DNA of 64,000 bases, from the NCBI RefSeq assembly GCF_014199595.1, contig NZ_JACHNX010000004.1:186001-250000 (forward strand). The letters are read 5' to 3'. The position numbers and the translations under genes were made by a program. Shown in pieces: positions 43,579 to 53,958 of the stretch. How positions within the stretch are numbered: the first letter of the stretch is position 1; every line of letters starts with the position of its first letter. The notes under the pieces are model-generated. The model was not told the origin of the DNA. It saw only the letters and a program-made list of their open reading frames with translations, and made no database searches. This DNA comes from Sphingomonas yabuuchiae (GTDB lineage: Bacteria; Pseudomonadota; Alphaproteobacteria; Sphingomonadales; Sphingomonadaceae).

Positions 43579-44196
43579 ATGATCGCGCTCCTGCCCCTCG
43601 CATTGCTTGCCGCCCAGACCACCCCCGCGACCCCGCCCGCCCCCGCCACCGCCGAGGCCCCCAAGCCCGTCATGGTCCGCATCGCGATGCAGACCAGCCT
43701 CGGCCCCGTGGTGATCGACCTCGACCGCACCCATGCGCCGATCACCACCGCCAATTTCCTGCGCTATGTCGACCAGCACCGGCTCGACGGCGTGACCTTC
43801 TATCGCACGGTCCGCGTCGCGCCTGATTTCGGCTTCGTCCAGTTCGGAATCCAGAACGAGCCCAAGCGCATCCTGCCCCCGATCGCGCATGAGCCGACGA
43901 CCAAGACCGGCATCAAGCACACGGACGGCACCATCTCGATCGCGCGCCTCGCCCCCGGATCGGCGCGCGGCGACTTCACGATCATGGTCGGCGACCAGCC
44001 CTCGCTCGATGCCGACCCGTCGAAGCCCGGCGACAATCTGGGCTATGCCGCCTTCGGCCATGTGGTCGAGGGGATGGACGTGATCCACAAGATCCTCGAC
44101 CAGCCCGCCGACCCCGCCAAGGGACCGTTCAAGGGCGAGATGCTGGCCGCGCCGGTGAAGATCCTGTCGGCCAAGCGGGTGGCGGCGGCGAAGTGA
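43579..44196 (+). CDS. exported cyclophilin-type peptidyl-prolyl isomerase
   Basis: A 205-residue PpiA-like enzyme. It has a short signal peptide (residues 1-13), a Pro/Ala-rich linker, then the cyclophilin fold from residue 32: MQTSLGPVVIDLDRTHAPITTANFLRYVD, DGVTFYRTVR, ISIARLAPGSARGDFTIMVGDQP, AFGHVVEGMDVI. The usual active-site phenylalanine/glutamine motif is modified (DFGFVQFG), as in other sphingomonad paralogues, so isomerase activity may be weak. It is followed immediately by a monooxygenase gene. Confidence 0.88.
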   Translation: MIALLPLALLAAQTTPATPPAPATAEAPKPVMVRIAMQTSLGPVVIDLDRTHAPITTANFLRYVDQHRLDGVTFYRTVRVAPDFGFVQFGIQNEPKRILPPIAHEPTTKTGIKHTDGTISIARLAPGSARGDFTIMVGDQPSLDADPSKPGDNLGYAAFGHVVEGMDVIHKILDQPADPAKGPFKGEMLAAPVKILSAKRVAAAK

Positions 44197-44197
44197 C

Positions 44198-44497
44198 ATG
44201 CTGCCGATCGTCGGCACCGTGCGCTTGCCCGCGGACAAGCTCGACGCGGCCCGCCCGGTCATGCGGCGCATGGTCGAGGCCAGCCGTGCCGAGCCGGGAT
44301 GCCTGGACTATGGCTATGCCGAGGATGTGCTCGATCCCGGCCTCATCCATGTGAAGGAGTTGTGGACCGATCAGGGGGCGCTTGATCGACACTTTACCTC
44401 GCTGCACATCGCCGAATGGCGGGCGGCGTGGCCTTTACTGGGGATCGGTGAGCGGCGGCTGGTCGTTTACGAGGTGGGCGAACCGCGCATAACCTGA
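44198..44497 (+). CDS. antibiotic biosynthesis monooxygenase (ABM) family protein
   Basis: A 99-residue dimeric alpha/beta protein of the ABM/YgiN family, which includes quinol monooxygenases and heme-degrading folds. It shows VRLPADKLDAARPVMRRMVEASRAEPGCLDYGYAED, the typical EPGCL motif and KELWTDQGALDRHF. ATG 44198 is one base after the cyclophilin stop codon. Its substrate is unknown; quinol oxidation is a family-based guess. Confidence 0.8.
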   Translation: MLPIVGTVRLPADKLDAARPVMRRMVEASRAEPGCLDYGYAEDVLDPGLIHVKELWTDQGALDRHFTSLHIAEWRAAWPLLGIGERRLVVYEVGEPRIT

Positions 44498-44519
44498 ATT
44501 ATGGTTTTAGGCTGTTCGT

Positions 44520-44783
44520 TCAACGCGTCCCCCGCGCGATGCGTGCTTGCCGCTGCGTGACCTTGATCGGTACGGCCATGGCGACGAACGGAGCCATGGC
44601 ACCGAAGAGCAGAGCTGCGTCGAACTGTCGTTGCAGCAGGGCGATGGCAACGGCGCAGGGGATCGCGACGATGGGCGTCAGCTTGGTGACCCACCATAAT
44701 ATCGGTCCCCATCCGGGCCGATCCCTGGCATCTCTATCCACCAGAAGCAGCACCAGCGTGGCGATCAGCTTGGCACTGAGCAT
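44520..44783 (-). CDS. small two- or three-helix membrane protein
   Basis: An 87-residue membrane protein with hydrophobic stretches at about residues 3-14, 31-48 and 54-72 and a strongly basic C-terminus (KVTQRQARIARGTR). GC3 fits its neighbours. It is convergent with the ABM-family gene and ends 23 bp from it. Family not recognised. Confidence 0.55.
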   Translation of the reverse strand: MLSAKLIATLVLLLVDRDARDRPGWGPILWWVTKLTPIVAIPCAVAIALLQRQFDAALLFGAMAPFVAMAVPIKVTQRQARIARGTR

Positions 44784-44857
44784 GAGAGCGACGACTCAGC
44801 TCAACAGGTCGATCGGGGCGGAAAAACCGAAGCTGAAAAGCACCTTTCCACTCCTCC

Positions 44858-44888
44858 CAAAAAGAAAGGGGCCTTGCGGCCCCTTTCC
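44858..44888 (-). terminator. Rho-independent terminator after glnA
   Basis: On the minus strand AAAGGGGCC GCAA GGCCCCTTT forms a perfect 9-bp stem followed by CTTTTTGGG. It lies 28 bp after the glnA stop. Confidence 0.85.
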
Positions 44889-44915
44889 CCGTAGTGACAT
44901 CGTGCAGGGGCTGAA

Positions 44916-46328
44916 TCAGCCGCTGTAATACATGTCGTATTCGACCGGGCTGGGGGTCATTTCCCAGCGCATCACTTCGTGCATCTTCAGCTCGATATAG
45001 CTCTCGATCTGGTCCTTGGTGAACACGTCGCCCTTCAGCAGGAAGTCGTGGTCGGCGGCCAGCGAGTCGAGTGCTTCGCGGAGCGAACCGGCGACGGTCG
45101 GGACCTGGGCCAACTCGGCGGGCGGCAGGTCGTACAGGTTCTTGTCCATCGCCTCGCCCGGATGGATCTTGTCCTGGATACCATCCAGACCCGCCATCAG
45201 CAGCGCCGCATAGGCAAGATACGGGTTCGCCAGCGCGTCGGGGAAGCGCACTTCGACGCGCTTCGACTTCGGGCCGGTGCCGTACGGGATGCGGCACGAG
45301 GCCGAGCGGTTGCGCGCCGAATAGGCGAGCAGCACCGGCGCTTCATAGCCCGGCACCAGACGCTTGTAGCTGTTGGTGGTCGGGTTGGTGAAGGCGTTCA
45401 GCGCCTTGGCATGCTTGATGACGCCGCCGATGAAGTACAGGCAGGTTTCCGAGAGCCCTGCATAGCCGTTGCCGGCGAACAGCGGGGTCTTGCCTTCCCA
45501 GATCGAGAAGTGGGTGTGCATGCCCGAGCCGTTATCTTCCTTGATCGGCTTCGGCATGAAGGTCGCGGTCTTGCCATAAGCCTGCGCGACCTGATGCACG
45601 ACATATTTGTAGATTTGCATGCGGTCGGCGGTCTGGGTCAGCGTGCCGAAGGTCATGCCCAGTTCGTGCTGCGCGGCGGCGACTTCGTGGTGGTGCTTGT
45701 CGCAGGGCAGGCCCATTTCGAGCATGGTCGAAACCATCTCGCCACGGATGTCGACGGCCGAGTCGACCGGCGCGACGGGGAAATAGCCGCCCTTGGCGCG
45801 CGGACGGTGGCCGAGATTGCCGCCCTCATATTCGCGGCCGGTGTTGGTCGGCAGCTCGATATCGTCGATCTTGAAGTAGGACGACGCATAGTTCGTGTCG
45901 AACTGCACATTGTCGAACATGAAGAATTCGGCTTCCGGGCCGACATAGACGGTGTCGCCGATGCCGGTGGTCTTCACGAACGCCTCGGCGCGCTTGGCGG
46001 TCGAGCGCGGATCGCGGGCGTACAGCTCGCCGGTCGACGGCTCGACGATGTCGCAGAACACGATCAGCATCGGGGTGGCCGAGAAGGGATCGGTGTACAC
46101 GGCGTCGAGGTCGGGCTTCAAAACCATGTCCGACTCGTTGATCGCCTTCCAGCCCTCGATCGACGAACCGTCGAACATCAGGCCGTCGGTCAGCTCATCC
46201 TCACCCAGGATCGAGGCGACCATGGTCAGGTGCTGCCACTTGCCCTTGGGATCGGTGAAGCGCAGGTCGACCCACTCGATCTCTTCGTCCTTGATCTGCT
46301 TCAGGATATCGCTGGCCGTATTCGCCAT
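44916..46328 (-). CDS. glnA: type I glutamine synthetase
   Basis: A 470-residue GSI-beta enzyme that joins ammonia to glutamate using ATP. Motifs in order: [15 protein letters not shown] (beta-grasp start), [10 protein letters not shown], the ATP-site [52 protein letters not shown], and the adenylylated tyrosine in [10 protein letters not shown]. Length is exact for GSI-beta, so covalent control by GlnE with PII is expected. It lies 107 bp downstream of glnB in the same direction. A clear terminator follows. Confidence 0.97.
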   Translation of the reverse strand: MANTASDILKQIKDEEIEWVDLRFTDPKGKWQHLTMVASILGEDELTDGLMFDGSSIEGWKAINESDMVLKPDLDAVYTDPFSATPMLIVFCDIVEPSTGELYARDPRSTAKRAEAFVKTTGIGDTVYVGPEAEFFMFDNVQFDTNYASSYFKIDDIELPTNTGREYEGGNLGHRPRAKGGYFPVAPVDSAVDIRGEMVSTMLEMGLPCDKHHHEVAAAQHELGMTFGTLTQTADRMQIYKYVVHQVAQAYGKTATFMPKPIKEDNGSGMHTHFSIWEGKTPLFAGNGYAGLSETCLYFIGGVIKHAKALNAFTNPTTNSYKRLVPGYEAPVLLAYSARNRSASCRIPYGTGPKSKRVEVRFPDALANPYLAYAALLMAGLDGIQDKIHPGEAMDKNLYDLPPAELAQVPTVAGSLREALDSLAADHDFLLKGDVFTKDQIESYIELKMHEVMRWEMTPSPVEYDMYYSG

Positions 46329-46435
46329 GTTCCGTTCTCTCTCTGCTTGGCCGCCCTCCGGCGAAAGGCCGGGGCCGGTGATACGTGTTTAGTGGGACCG
46401 AATGTCAGCCCGGTGACGGATGAGTATGGGGTGCG

Positions 46436-46921
<486 letters not shown>

Positions 46922-46934
46922 TTATGGGCAGCGG

Positions 46935-47270
46935 TCACAGGATGCTCCGCACCGCTTCGGGAGGCCGTCCGATAACGACACCGTTGGGCGTCTCGACCAG
47001 TGGCCGCTCGATCAGGATCGGATGGGCGGCCATCGCGGCCAGCACGGTCGCGTCATCCGCGTCGGCCAGCACCTTGGCCTCGGCCTCCGCCTTGCGCAAC
47101 CCGTCGCGCGGCGACAGCCCGCCCTTGGCATAGAGCCGCGCCAGTTCCTCGGCGCTCGGTGGTGTCTTCAGATATTCGATCACCGTCACATCCGCGCCGG
47201 CCTCGTTCAGCAGGGCCAGCGCCTCGCGCGACTTGGAGCAGCGCGGGTTGTGGAGGATCGTCGCCTTCAT
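46935..47270 (-). CDS. arsC: ArsC-family arsenate reductase/Spx-like protein
   Basis: A 111-residue thioredoxin-fold protein of the ArsC (glutaredoxin-coupled) class. The catalytic cysteine is in HNPRCSKSREAL near residue 12. The ERPLVETPNGVVIGRPPE segment at the C-terminal half is diagnostic and carries one of the arginines that bind the oxyanion. The ATG at 47270 is preferred over an earlier one six codons upstream because it opens directly into MKATILHN. There is no arsR, arsB or acr3 beside it, so an arsenic role is not supported by context. Confidence 0.85.
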   Translation of the reverse strand: MKATILHNPRCSKSREALALLNEAGADVTVIEYLKTPPSAEELARLYAKGGLSPRDGLRKAEAEAKVLADADDATVLAAMAAHPILIERPLVETPNGVVIGRPPEAVRSIL

Positions 47271-47332
47271 CGCCGACGCTTTTGGCATGGGTGGCGGGGA
47301 ATGTGGAGAGGTAATCCCCGCTTCCGGGCATG

Positions 47333-47366
47333 AAAAAGCCCCCTCCCGACCGGGGAGGGGGCCAAG
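47333..47366 (-). terminator. Rho-independent terminator after accC
   Basis: On the minus strand GCCCCCTCCC CGGTC GGGAGGGGGC forms a 10-bp stem followed by TTTTTC. It ends the aroQ-accB-accC transcript about 33 bp after the accC stop. Confidence 0.85.
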
Positions 47367-47398
47367 TTTTCATCCCCTGCAGGGGGAGGAGTAGGAGG

Positions 47399-48751
<1,353 letters not shown>

Positions 48752-48757
48752 GGCGGC

Positions 48758-49249
48758 TTACTCGACGACGACCAGGGGCTGGTCGAACTCGACCGGCTGG
48801 CCGTTCTCGACCAGGACGGCGGTGACGGTGCCCGCCTGGGTCGCGGTGATCGGGTTCATGACCTTCATGGCTTCCACGATCAGCAGCGTGTCACCGGCGG
48901 CGACCTTCTGGCCGACGACGGCAAAGGGCTTGGCGCCCGGTTCGGCCGACAGATAGACGGTGCCGACCATCGGCGACTTCACGGCGTTGGCCGACGCGGC
49001 CGGAGCCGAGGCACCGACTTCCGCTGCGGCGGGTGCGGCAGCGACGGGCGCGGCCACCGGGGCGGCCACGGGCGCAGGGGCCGGCGCATAGCCCATCTGA
49101 GCGACGGCTGCGGCCTTGCGCGCGACGCGGATCTTGCGGTCGCCATGCTCGACCTCGATTTCGGTCAGGGCGGTGGCGTCGAGCAGCTCGGCGAGCTGAC
49201 GGACGAGGTCGACATCGACCTTCATCGCTTGTTCGGTCTTTTCGGTCAT
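48758..49249 (-). CDS. accB: acetyl-CoA carboxylase, biotin carboxyl carrier protein
   Basis: A 163-residue BCCP. The N-terminal helical part (about 1-45) is followed by an Ala/Pro-rich flexible linker ([20 protein letters not shown]), then the biotinyl domain with the biotinylated lysine in [10 protein letters not shown] and a thumb loop between strands. It swings between AccC and the AccAD transferase. It lies between aroQ and accC in the order usual for alphaproteobacteria (aroQ-accB-accC). Confidence 0.96.
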   Translation of the reverse strand: MTEKTEQAMKVDVDLVRQLAELLDATALTEIEVEHGDRKIRVARKAAAVAQMGYAPAPAPVAAPVAAPVAAAPAAAEVGASAPAASANAVKSPMVGTVYLSAEPGAKPFAVVGQKVAAGDTLLIVEAMKVMNPITATQAGTVTAVLVENGQPVEFDQPLVVVE

Positions 49250-49263
49250 GGGACGCGCTCCTG

Positions 49264-49698
49264 TCAGAACCGGGCCGCGGCTTCAAGCGCGAGCAGATAG
49301 GAATGCGCGCCAAAACCCGCGATTGTGCCTTTTGCGGCACGCCCGATGAAGCTCTCATGGCGGAATGGCTCCCGCGCATGAGGGTTGGATAGGTGAACCT
49401 CGATCACCGGGGTCGTCACCGACTTGATCGCGTCATGGATCGCGATCGACGTATGGGTGAAGCCCCCGGCATTGAGCAGCACGGCTTTCGCTTCATAAGC
49501 CTGGGCCTCGTGCAGCCAGTCGATCAGATGGCCTTCATGGTTGGACTGGCGCATGTCGATCGCCAGGTCCAGCTCGCGCGCCCGATCCTCCAGCAGCCCC
49601 GCAATATCGTCCAGCGTGTCATGGCCATAGATATGCGGCTCGCGCAGGCCGAGCAGGTTCAGGTTCGGCCCGTTGAGGACATAAACGGTCGCGGGCAT
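49264..49698 (-). CDS. aroQ: type II 3-dehydroquinate dehydratase
   Basis: A 144-residue dodecameric shikimate-pathway enzyme that dehydrates 3-dehydroquinate. It has [21 protein letters not shown] (with the catalytic Tyr in the flexible lid), [33 protein letters not shown] and the histidine motif [20 protein letters not shown] lies 7 bases before ATG 49698, so I prefer it over the ATG at 49710. It is the first gene of the aroQ-accB-accC operon and divergent from thiSG. Confidence 0.96.
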   Translation of the reverse strand: MPATVYVLNGPNLNLLGLREPHIYGHDTLDDIAGLLEDRARELDLAIDMRQSNHEGHLIDWLHEAQAYEAKAVLLNAGGFTHTSIAIHDAIKSVTTPVIEVHLSNPHAREPFRHESFIGRAAKGTIAGFGAHSYLLALEAAARF

Positions 49699-49811
49699 CG
49701 GCACTCCCATGGTTGCGGCTCGGGATGGCCGGGCCTAGATCGAGGGCCTTCCTTAACCGCATGCCCTATCCCACGTCGAGCGGGCAGCGACTTGCATGGT
49801 AAGTGACACAT

Positions 49812-50822
49812 ATGCCCCATACCGATGGAACCGTGACGATCACCGTGAATGGCGAGCATAAGCGGGTGGCGGCGGGCCTGTCGCTGGCCGATCTGGCGAA
49901 CCAGCTGGGCCTGGTGCCCGAAAAGGTGGCGGTGGAGCGCAATTTGGAGGTGGTGCCGCGCTCGACGCTGGCGCAGGTCGAGGTCGAGGATGGCGACGAG
50001 ATCGAGATCGTGCACTTCGTCGGCGGTGGCGACCATGCGGTGACGGTCGCGGACGATGATTCGTGGGAAGTCGCGGGCCAGCGTTTCCGCTCGCGCCTGA
50101 TCGTCGGGACCGGCAAGTACAAGGACTTCGCACAGAACGCGGCGGCGGTCGAGGCGGCGGGGGCGGAGATCGTCACGGTCGCGGTGCGCCGGGTGAACGT
50201 GTCGGATCGCAATGCGCCGATGCTGACTAACTATATCGACCCCAAGAAGATCACCTATCTGCCCAACACGGCGGGCTGCTTCACCGCCGAGGATGCGATC
50301 CGCACCCTGCGGCTGGCGCGCGAGGCGGGCGGCTGGGACCTGGTCAAGCTGGAGGTGCTGGGCGAGGCCAAGACGCTCTACCCCGATATGTACGAGACGC
50401 TGCGCGCGACCGAAATCCTGGCCAAGGAAGGCTTCAAGCCGATGGTCTATTGCGTCGACGATCCCATCGCCGCCAAGCGGCTTGAGGATGTCGGGGCGGT
50501 CGCGATCATGCCGCTGGGCGCGCCGATCGGTTCGGGGCTGGGCATCCAGAACAAGGTGACGATCCGCCTGATCGTCGAGGGGGCGAAGGTGCCGGTGCTG
50601 GTCGATGCGGGCGTCGGCACCGCCTCGGAGGCCGCCGTCGCGATGGAGCTGGGCTGCGACGGCGTGCTGATGAACACCGCGATCGCCGAGGCCAAGGACC
50701 CGGTGCTGATGGCCCGCGCGATGAAGGCGGGGGTCGAGGCGGGGCGCATGGCGTACCGTGCCGGGCGCATGGGCATGCGGCGCTACGCCGACCCTTCCAG
50801 CCCGCTTGCGGGCCTGATCTAA
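49812..50822 (+). CDS. thiG: ThiS-ThiG fusion, thiazole synthase
   Basis: A 336-residue bifunctional protein. The first ~66 residues are ThiS (sulfur carrier), with an internal VGGGD region where free ThiS would end in Gly-Gly. It is joined directly to ThiG (about 75-336), a TIM barrel with the Schiff-base lysine in [35 protein letters not shown] and [24 protein letters not shown]. The pair makes the thiazole of thiamine. Because ThiS is not at the C-terminus, its thiocarboxylate would have to form on an internal glycine or after cleavage. The start may be this ATG or a GTG three codons earlier (49803). No TPP riboswitch is evident. Confidence 0.92.
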   Translation: MPHTDGTVTITVNGEHKRVAAGLSLADLANQLGLVPEKVAVERNLEVVPRSTLAQVEVEDGDEIEIVHFVGGGDHAVTVADDDSWEVAGQRFRSRLIVGTGKYKDFAQNAAAVEAAGAEIVTVAVRRVNVSDRNAPMLTNYIDPKKITYLPNTAGCFTAEDAIRTLRLAREAGGWDLVKLEVLGEAKTLYPDMYETLRATEILAKEGFKPMVYCVDDPIAAKRLEDVGAVAIMPLGAPIGSGLGIQNKVTIRLIVEGAKVPVLVDAGVGTASEAAVAMELGCDGVLMNTAIAEAKDPVLMARAMKAGVEAGRMAYRAGRMGMRRYADPSSPLAGLI

Positions 50823-50834
50823 CTTTAATTTCAC

Positions 50835-50859
50835 GGAACTTGCCGCGTAACGAACCGTT
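50835..50859 (+). promoter_or_regulatory. EcfG-type general stress promoter
   Basis: GGAAC, 17 bases, then GTT matches the alphaproteobacterial EcfG (general stress sigma) promoter. It lies ~54 bp before the csbD-like ATG, whose family is typically stress-induced. Confidence 0.65.
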
Positions 50860-50912
50860 GTGTTTCCGAGTGTTCAACGGGATTTGTCAATCCCCAGTAA
50901 ATGGAGGCCGCA

Positions 50913-51095
50913 ATGGGTGAGCTGACCGACAAGATCAAGGGCAACGTCAACGAGCTGGTTGGCAAGGCCAAGGAAGCCATTGGCGAGCACAACAACAACG
51001 ACAAGCTCGTGGCCGAGGGCGAAGCCCAGCAGGTCAAGGGCAAGGGCGAACAGATGAAGGGTTCGGTCAAGGGCGCTCTTGGCGACAACATCTGA
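50913..51095 (+). CDS. CsbD-family stress protein
   Basis: A 60-residue highly charged, Gly/Lys/Glu-rich protein: GELTDKIKGNVNELVGKAKEAIG, then QQVKGKGEQMKGSVKGALGDNI. This is the intrinsically flexible CsbD fold with no known enzyme activity, often strongly induced by general stress. GGAGG stands 5 bases before ATG 50913; an in-frame ATG at 50901 overlaps that ribosome site. An EcfG-type promoter precedes it and a strong terminator follows, so it is a monocistronic stress gene. Confidence 0.92.
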   Translation: MGELTDKIKGNVNELVGKAKEAIGEHNNNDKLVAEGEAQQVKGKGEQMKGSVKGALGDNI

Positions 51096-51138
51096 ACCTG
51101 CTAGTCGTTTTCTGACTAAAGCAATCAGCAACGAACTC

Positions 51139-51172
51139 ACCGCCCCGGTTTACGCCGGGGCGGTTTTGTTTT
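51139..51172 (+). terminator. Rho-independent terminator after csbD
   Basis: ACCGCCCCGG TTTACG CCGGGGCGGT is a perfect 10-bp stem followed by TTTTGTTTTG, 44 bp after the csbD stop. Confidence 0.92.
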
Positions 51173-51366
51173 GTCTGGACTCTTCGAAGTTACGCAATCG
51201 ATTTTATGGTAGCGTTATTTCAGGCGCAAGATGAGGTCTTTGTTGGTTGAATCCCTTGCAAGCAGGGCGAATGTCTCAACTTAGCTTCATTCGTGGCCTT
51301 CCACCCCGAGGTCGAAGGCCCATGCGCAAACTGGCACCTGCAACGATGCCTCCCGCCAGGATGGGC

Positions 51367-53016
51367 CTATCGCTGGGCGATTCGTGACAGCGTGGTGGCG
51401 GGAGTGATGACCTCGATATCCGTCTTCAGGTGCAACAGGCGCACGCCCGTCTGCGCCATGGCGCGGGACAGGGCAGGGTCGAAGTCCTCGGTCCGCGTCA
51501 CCGTCTCGCTCCAACAGCCATAAGCACGCGCCAGCGCCGCGAAGTCTGGATTGGCGAGCGCGGTCGCCGCCACGCGGCCGGGATATTCGCGCTCCTGATG
51601 CATGCGGATCGTGCCATATCCGCCATTGTCGACGACGATCACCAGCATCGAAGCACCATGCTGCACGGCGGTCGCCAGTTCCTGTCCGTTCATCAGGAAG
51701 CAGCCATCGCCCGCCAGCGCCACCACCATCCGCTCCGGATGACGCAGCGCGGCGGCGGTGGCGGCGGGCAAGCCATAGCCCATCGCGCCGCAGGTGGGGG
51801 CCAGCTGACACCCCGGCTCATAGCGCCAATAGCGATGCCACCAGCCCGAATAATTGCCCGCGCCGTTGCAGAGGATCGAATCGGCGGGCAGGACCTCCCG
51901 CATCGCCGCGACACATTGGCCGAGATCGAGCGTCACGCCGTCGCGCGGGGTCGGGTCGGTCCATGCGCGATAGGCGGCATGGGCTTCCGCACCGGAGGGA
52001 TGCGGCGCGGCGGCTTCCGTCGCCAGCAGTTCCAGCATCCCCAGCGCCCGGTCCACATCGCAACACAGGGCCAGATCGGTGCGATAGGTGCTGTGCAACT
52101 CCTCCGGGTCGGGATGGATATGGATCAGCATCTGGCCCGGATGGTCGGGCGTGATCAGGCTATAGCCGTCGGTCGTCGCTTCCCCCAGGCGCGCGCCCAG
52201 CACGATCAGCAGGTCGGCCTGCTTCATCCGAGCGACCAGCGCGGGATTGGGGCCATAGCCCAGATTGCCGGCATAGACCGCGCAGTCGGCCGACACGGCG
52301 TCCTGCCGCCGGAATGCCGCGACCAGCGGGATGCCCGCCGCTTCGCCCCATTGCTCGGCCAGTGCCACCGCATCGTCATTCCAGTGCGCGCCGCCGATGA
52401 TCGCGACCGGGCGCTCGGCCTTGGCGATCAGATCCTGCACGGCCATGACGTCTTCGATCCGCACATCCTGCGACGGGCGCTCGATCCGGGGGCGGGGCGT
52501 GCCCTCGACCATGTCGCACAGCATGTCCTCGGGCAGGGCTAGGACGACCGGCCCCGGCCGCCCGCTCATCGCGGTGGCATAGGCGCGGGCGACATATTCC
52601 GGGATGCGCGCGGCATCGTCGATTCGCGCCGCCCATTTGGCGAGTGGGGCGAACATCGCCTGGAAATCGACCTCCTGAAAGGCTTCGCGGTCGCGGGTGC
52701 CCCGATCGACATCGCCGATGAACAGGATCATCGGTTGTGAGTCCTGCCGCGCGACATGGACCCCGATCGCCGCATTGGTCGCGCCCGGCCCGCGCGTGAC
52801 GAAGGCCACGCCCGGCCGCCCTGTCAGCTTGCCATCGGCGCACGCCATGAAGGTCACGCCGCCCTCCTGCCGACAGGTCACCAGATCGATGGCGGGCGTG
52901 TCGTGCAGCGCGTCGAGGACCGCCAGGAAACTCTCGCCCGGCACGGTGAAGATTCGGTCGCACCCCTGTTCGAGAAGCGCATCGACAAGCAGGCGTCCGC
53001 CGGTTTTCAAGGTCAT
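51367..53016 (-). CDS. thiamine-pyrophosphate-dependent enzyme, acetolactate-synthase-like
   Basis: A 549-residue TPP enzyme in the acetolactate synthase/oxalyl-CoA decarboxylase superfamily. The N-domain has the activating glutamate in CRQEGGVTFMA and FVTRGPGATNAAIGVH. The middle domain is Rossmann-like. The C-domain has TPP/Mg binding in GDGCFLMNGQELATAVQHG and VVDNGGYGTIRMHQ. It is shorter than IlvB and has no ilvH small subunit or ilvC nearby, so a catabolic or side function is more likely than branched-chain synthesis. The substrate cannot be told from sequence. It is divergent from scoA, with a 23-bp tandem repeat in between. Confidence 0.88.
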   Translation of the reverse strand: MTLKTGGRLLVDALLEQGCDRIFTVPGESFLAVLDALHDTPAIDLVTCRQEGGVTFMACADGKLTGRPGVAFVTRGPGATNAAIGVHVARQDSQPMILFIGDVDRGTRDREAFQEVDFQAMFAPLAKWAARIDDAARIPEYVARAYATAMSGRPGPVVLALPEDMLCDMVEGTPRPRIERPSQDVRIEDVMAVQDLIAKAERPVAIIGGAHWNDDAVALAEQWGEAAGIPLVAAFRRQDAVSADCAVYAGNLGYGPNPALVARMKQADLLIVLGARLGEATTDGYSLITPDHPGQMLIHIHPDPEELHSTYRTDLALCCDVDRALGMLELLATEAAAPHPSGAEAHAAYRAWTDPTPRDGVTLDLGQCVAAMREVLPADSILCNGAGNYSGWWHRYWRYEPGCQLAPTCGAMGYGLPAATAAALRHPERMVVALAGDGCFLMNGQELATAVQHGASMLVIVVDNGGYGTIRMHQEREYPGRVAATALANPDFAALARAYGCWSETVTRTEDFDPALSRAMAQTGVRLLHLKTDIEVITPATTLSRIAQR

Positions 53017-53042
53017 GGACGGCAGCCTAACGCCGCTTCATT

Positions 53043-53107
53043 GCAAAGCGCAAACGCTGGCCCGCGCAAAGCGCAAACGCTGGCCCGCGCAAAGCGCAAA
53101 CGCTGGC
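53043..53107. repeat. 23-bp tandem repeat, 2.8 copies
   Basis: Unit GCAAAGCGCAAACGCTGGCCC plus GC, starting at 53043, 53066 and 53089; the last copy is truncated after CGCTGGC. Each unit contains the short direct echo CAAAGCG/CAAACGC. It lies in the divergent promoter region between the TPP enzyme and scoA. Confidence 0.85.
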
Positions 53108-53162
53108 TTGACCCGGCTCCGTGGCTCCGCCTAACGCTTCCTCCATCACAGGGAGGACGCCC

Positions 53163-53864
53163 ATGCAGAAGCTCTATTCCGACGCGGCCGCCGCGCTCGA
53201 CGGCCTGCTCCATGACGGCATGACGATCTGCGCCGGGGGCTTCGGCCTGTGCGGCATCCCGGAGCGGCTGATCGACGCGATCGAGGCCGCCGGGGTCAAG
53301 GACCTGACCATCGCCAGCAACAATGCCGGGATCGACGGCGTGGGGCTGGGCAAGCTGCTCCGCTCGCATCAGGTCAGGAAGATGATCTCGTCCTATGTCG
53401 GCGAGAACAAGGAATTCGAGCGGCAATATCTCAGCGGCGAGCTGGAGGTCGAGTTCTGTCCGCAGGGCACGCTCGCCGAGCGTTGCCGGGCAGGGGGCGC
53501 TGGCATCCCTGGCTTCTACACCAAGACTGGCGTCGGCACGAAAGTCGCCGAGGGCAAGGAAGTGAAGAGCTTCGACGGCGAGGACTATATCCTCGAGCGC
53601 GGCATCCGTGCCGACCTGTCGATCATCAAGGGGTGGAAGGCCGACGAGGCCGGCAACCTGATCTTCCGCAAGACCGCGCGCAACTTCAACCAGCCGATGG
53701 CGACGGCGGGGCGCATCTGCGTCGCCGAGGTGGAGGAAGTGGTGCCGGTCGGTTCGCTCGATCCCGACCAGATCCATCTGCCGGGCATCTATGTGAAGCG
53801 GATGATCGTCGGCGCGCCGTATGAGAAGAAGATCGAATTCCGCACGGTGCGCGAGCGGGTTTGA
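53163..53864 (+). CDS. scoA: 3-oxoacid CoA-transferase subunit A
   Basis: A 233-residue class I CoA-transferase alpha subunit that moves CoA from succinyl-CoA to acetoacetate or a similar 3-oxoacid. Motifs: [31 protein letters not shown], the [23 protein letters not shown] loop and [16 protein letters not shown] C-terminus. GGGAGG precedes ATG 53163. Its B subunit is not adjacent: a lipoprotein phosphatase gene with flanking repeat elements sits between them, which is unusual because the two subunits are normally adjacent or fused. Confidence 0.93.
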   Translation: MQKLYSDAAAALDGLLHDGMTICAGGFGLCGIPERLIDAIEAAGVKDLTIASNNAGIDGVGLGKLLRSHQVRKMISSYVGENKEFERQYLSGELEVEFCPQGTLAERCRAGGAGIPGFYTKTGVGTKVAEGKEVKSFDGEDYILERGIRADLSIIKGWKADEAGNLIFRKTARNFNQPMATAGRICVAEVEEVVPVGSLDPDQIHLPGIYVKRMIVGAPYEKKIEFRTVRERV

Positions 53865-53895
53865 TTTTCCGGGGGCGGGGGATGCGGAGTGCGCC

Positions 53896-53937
53896 AGCCC
53901 TCCCCCCGACCCCCTCCCGCCTGCGGGAGGGGGAGCG
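53896..53937. repeat. REP-like palindrome, copy 1 (inverted partner of 53998)
   Basis: CCCTCCCGCCTGCGGGAGGG palindrome embedded in a C-rich arm. The reverse complement of the copy at 53998-54041 reads almost the same, so the two form an inverted pair around the phosphatase start codon. Confidence 0.7.
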
Positions 53938-53958
53938 CTTTTGGCGGAGGTGTGGTTC

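Noticed and set aside
49711..49811. TPP riboswitch upstream of thiSG
   Set aside because: The conserved CTGAGA and the pyrophosphate-binding elements are not present in the 100-bp leader.
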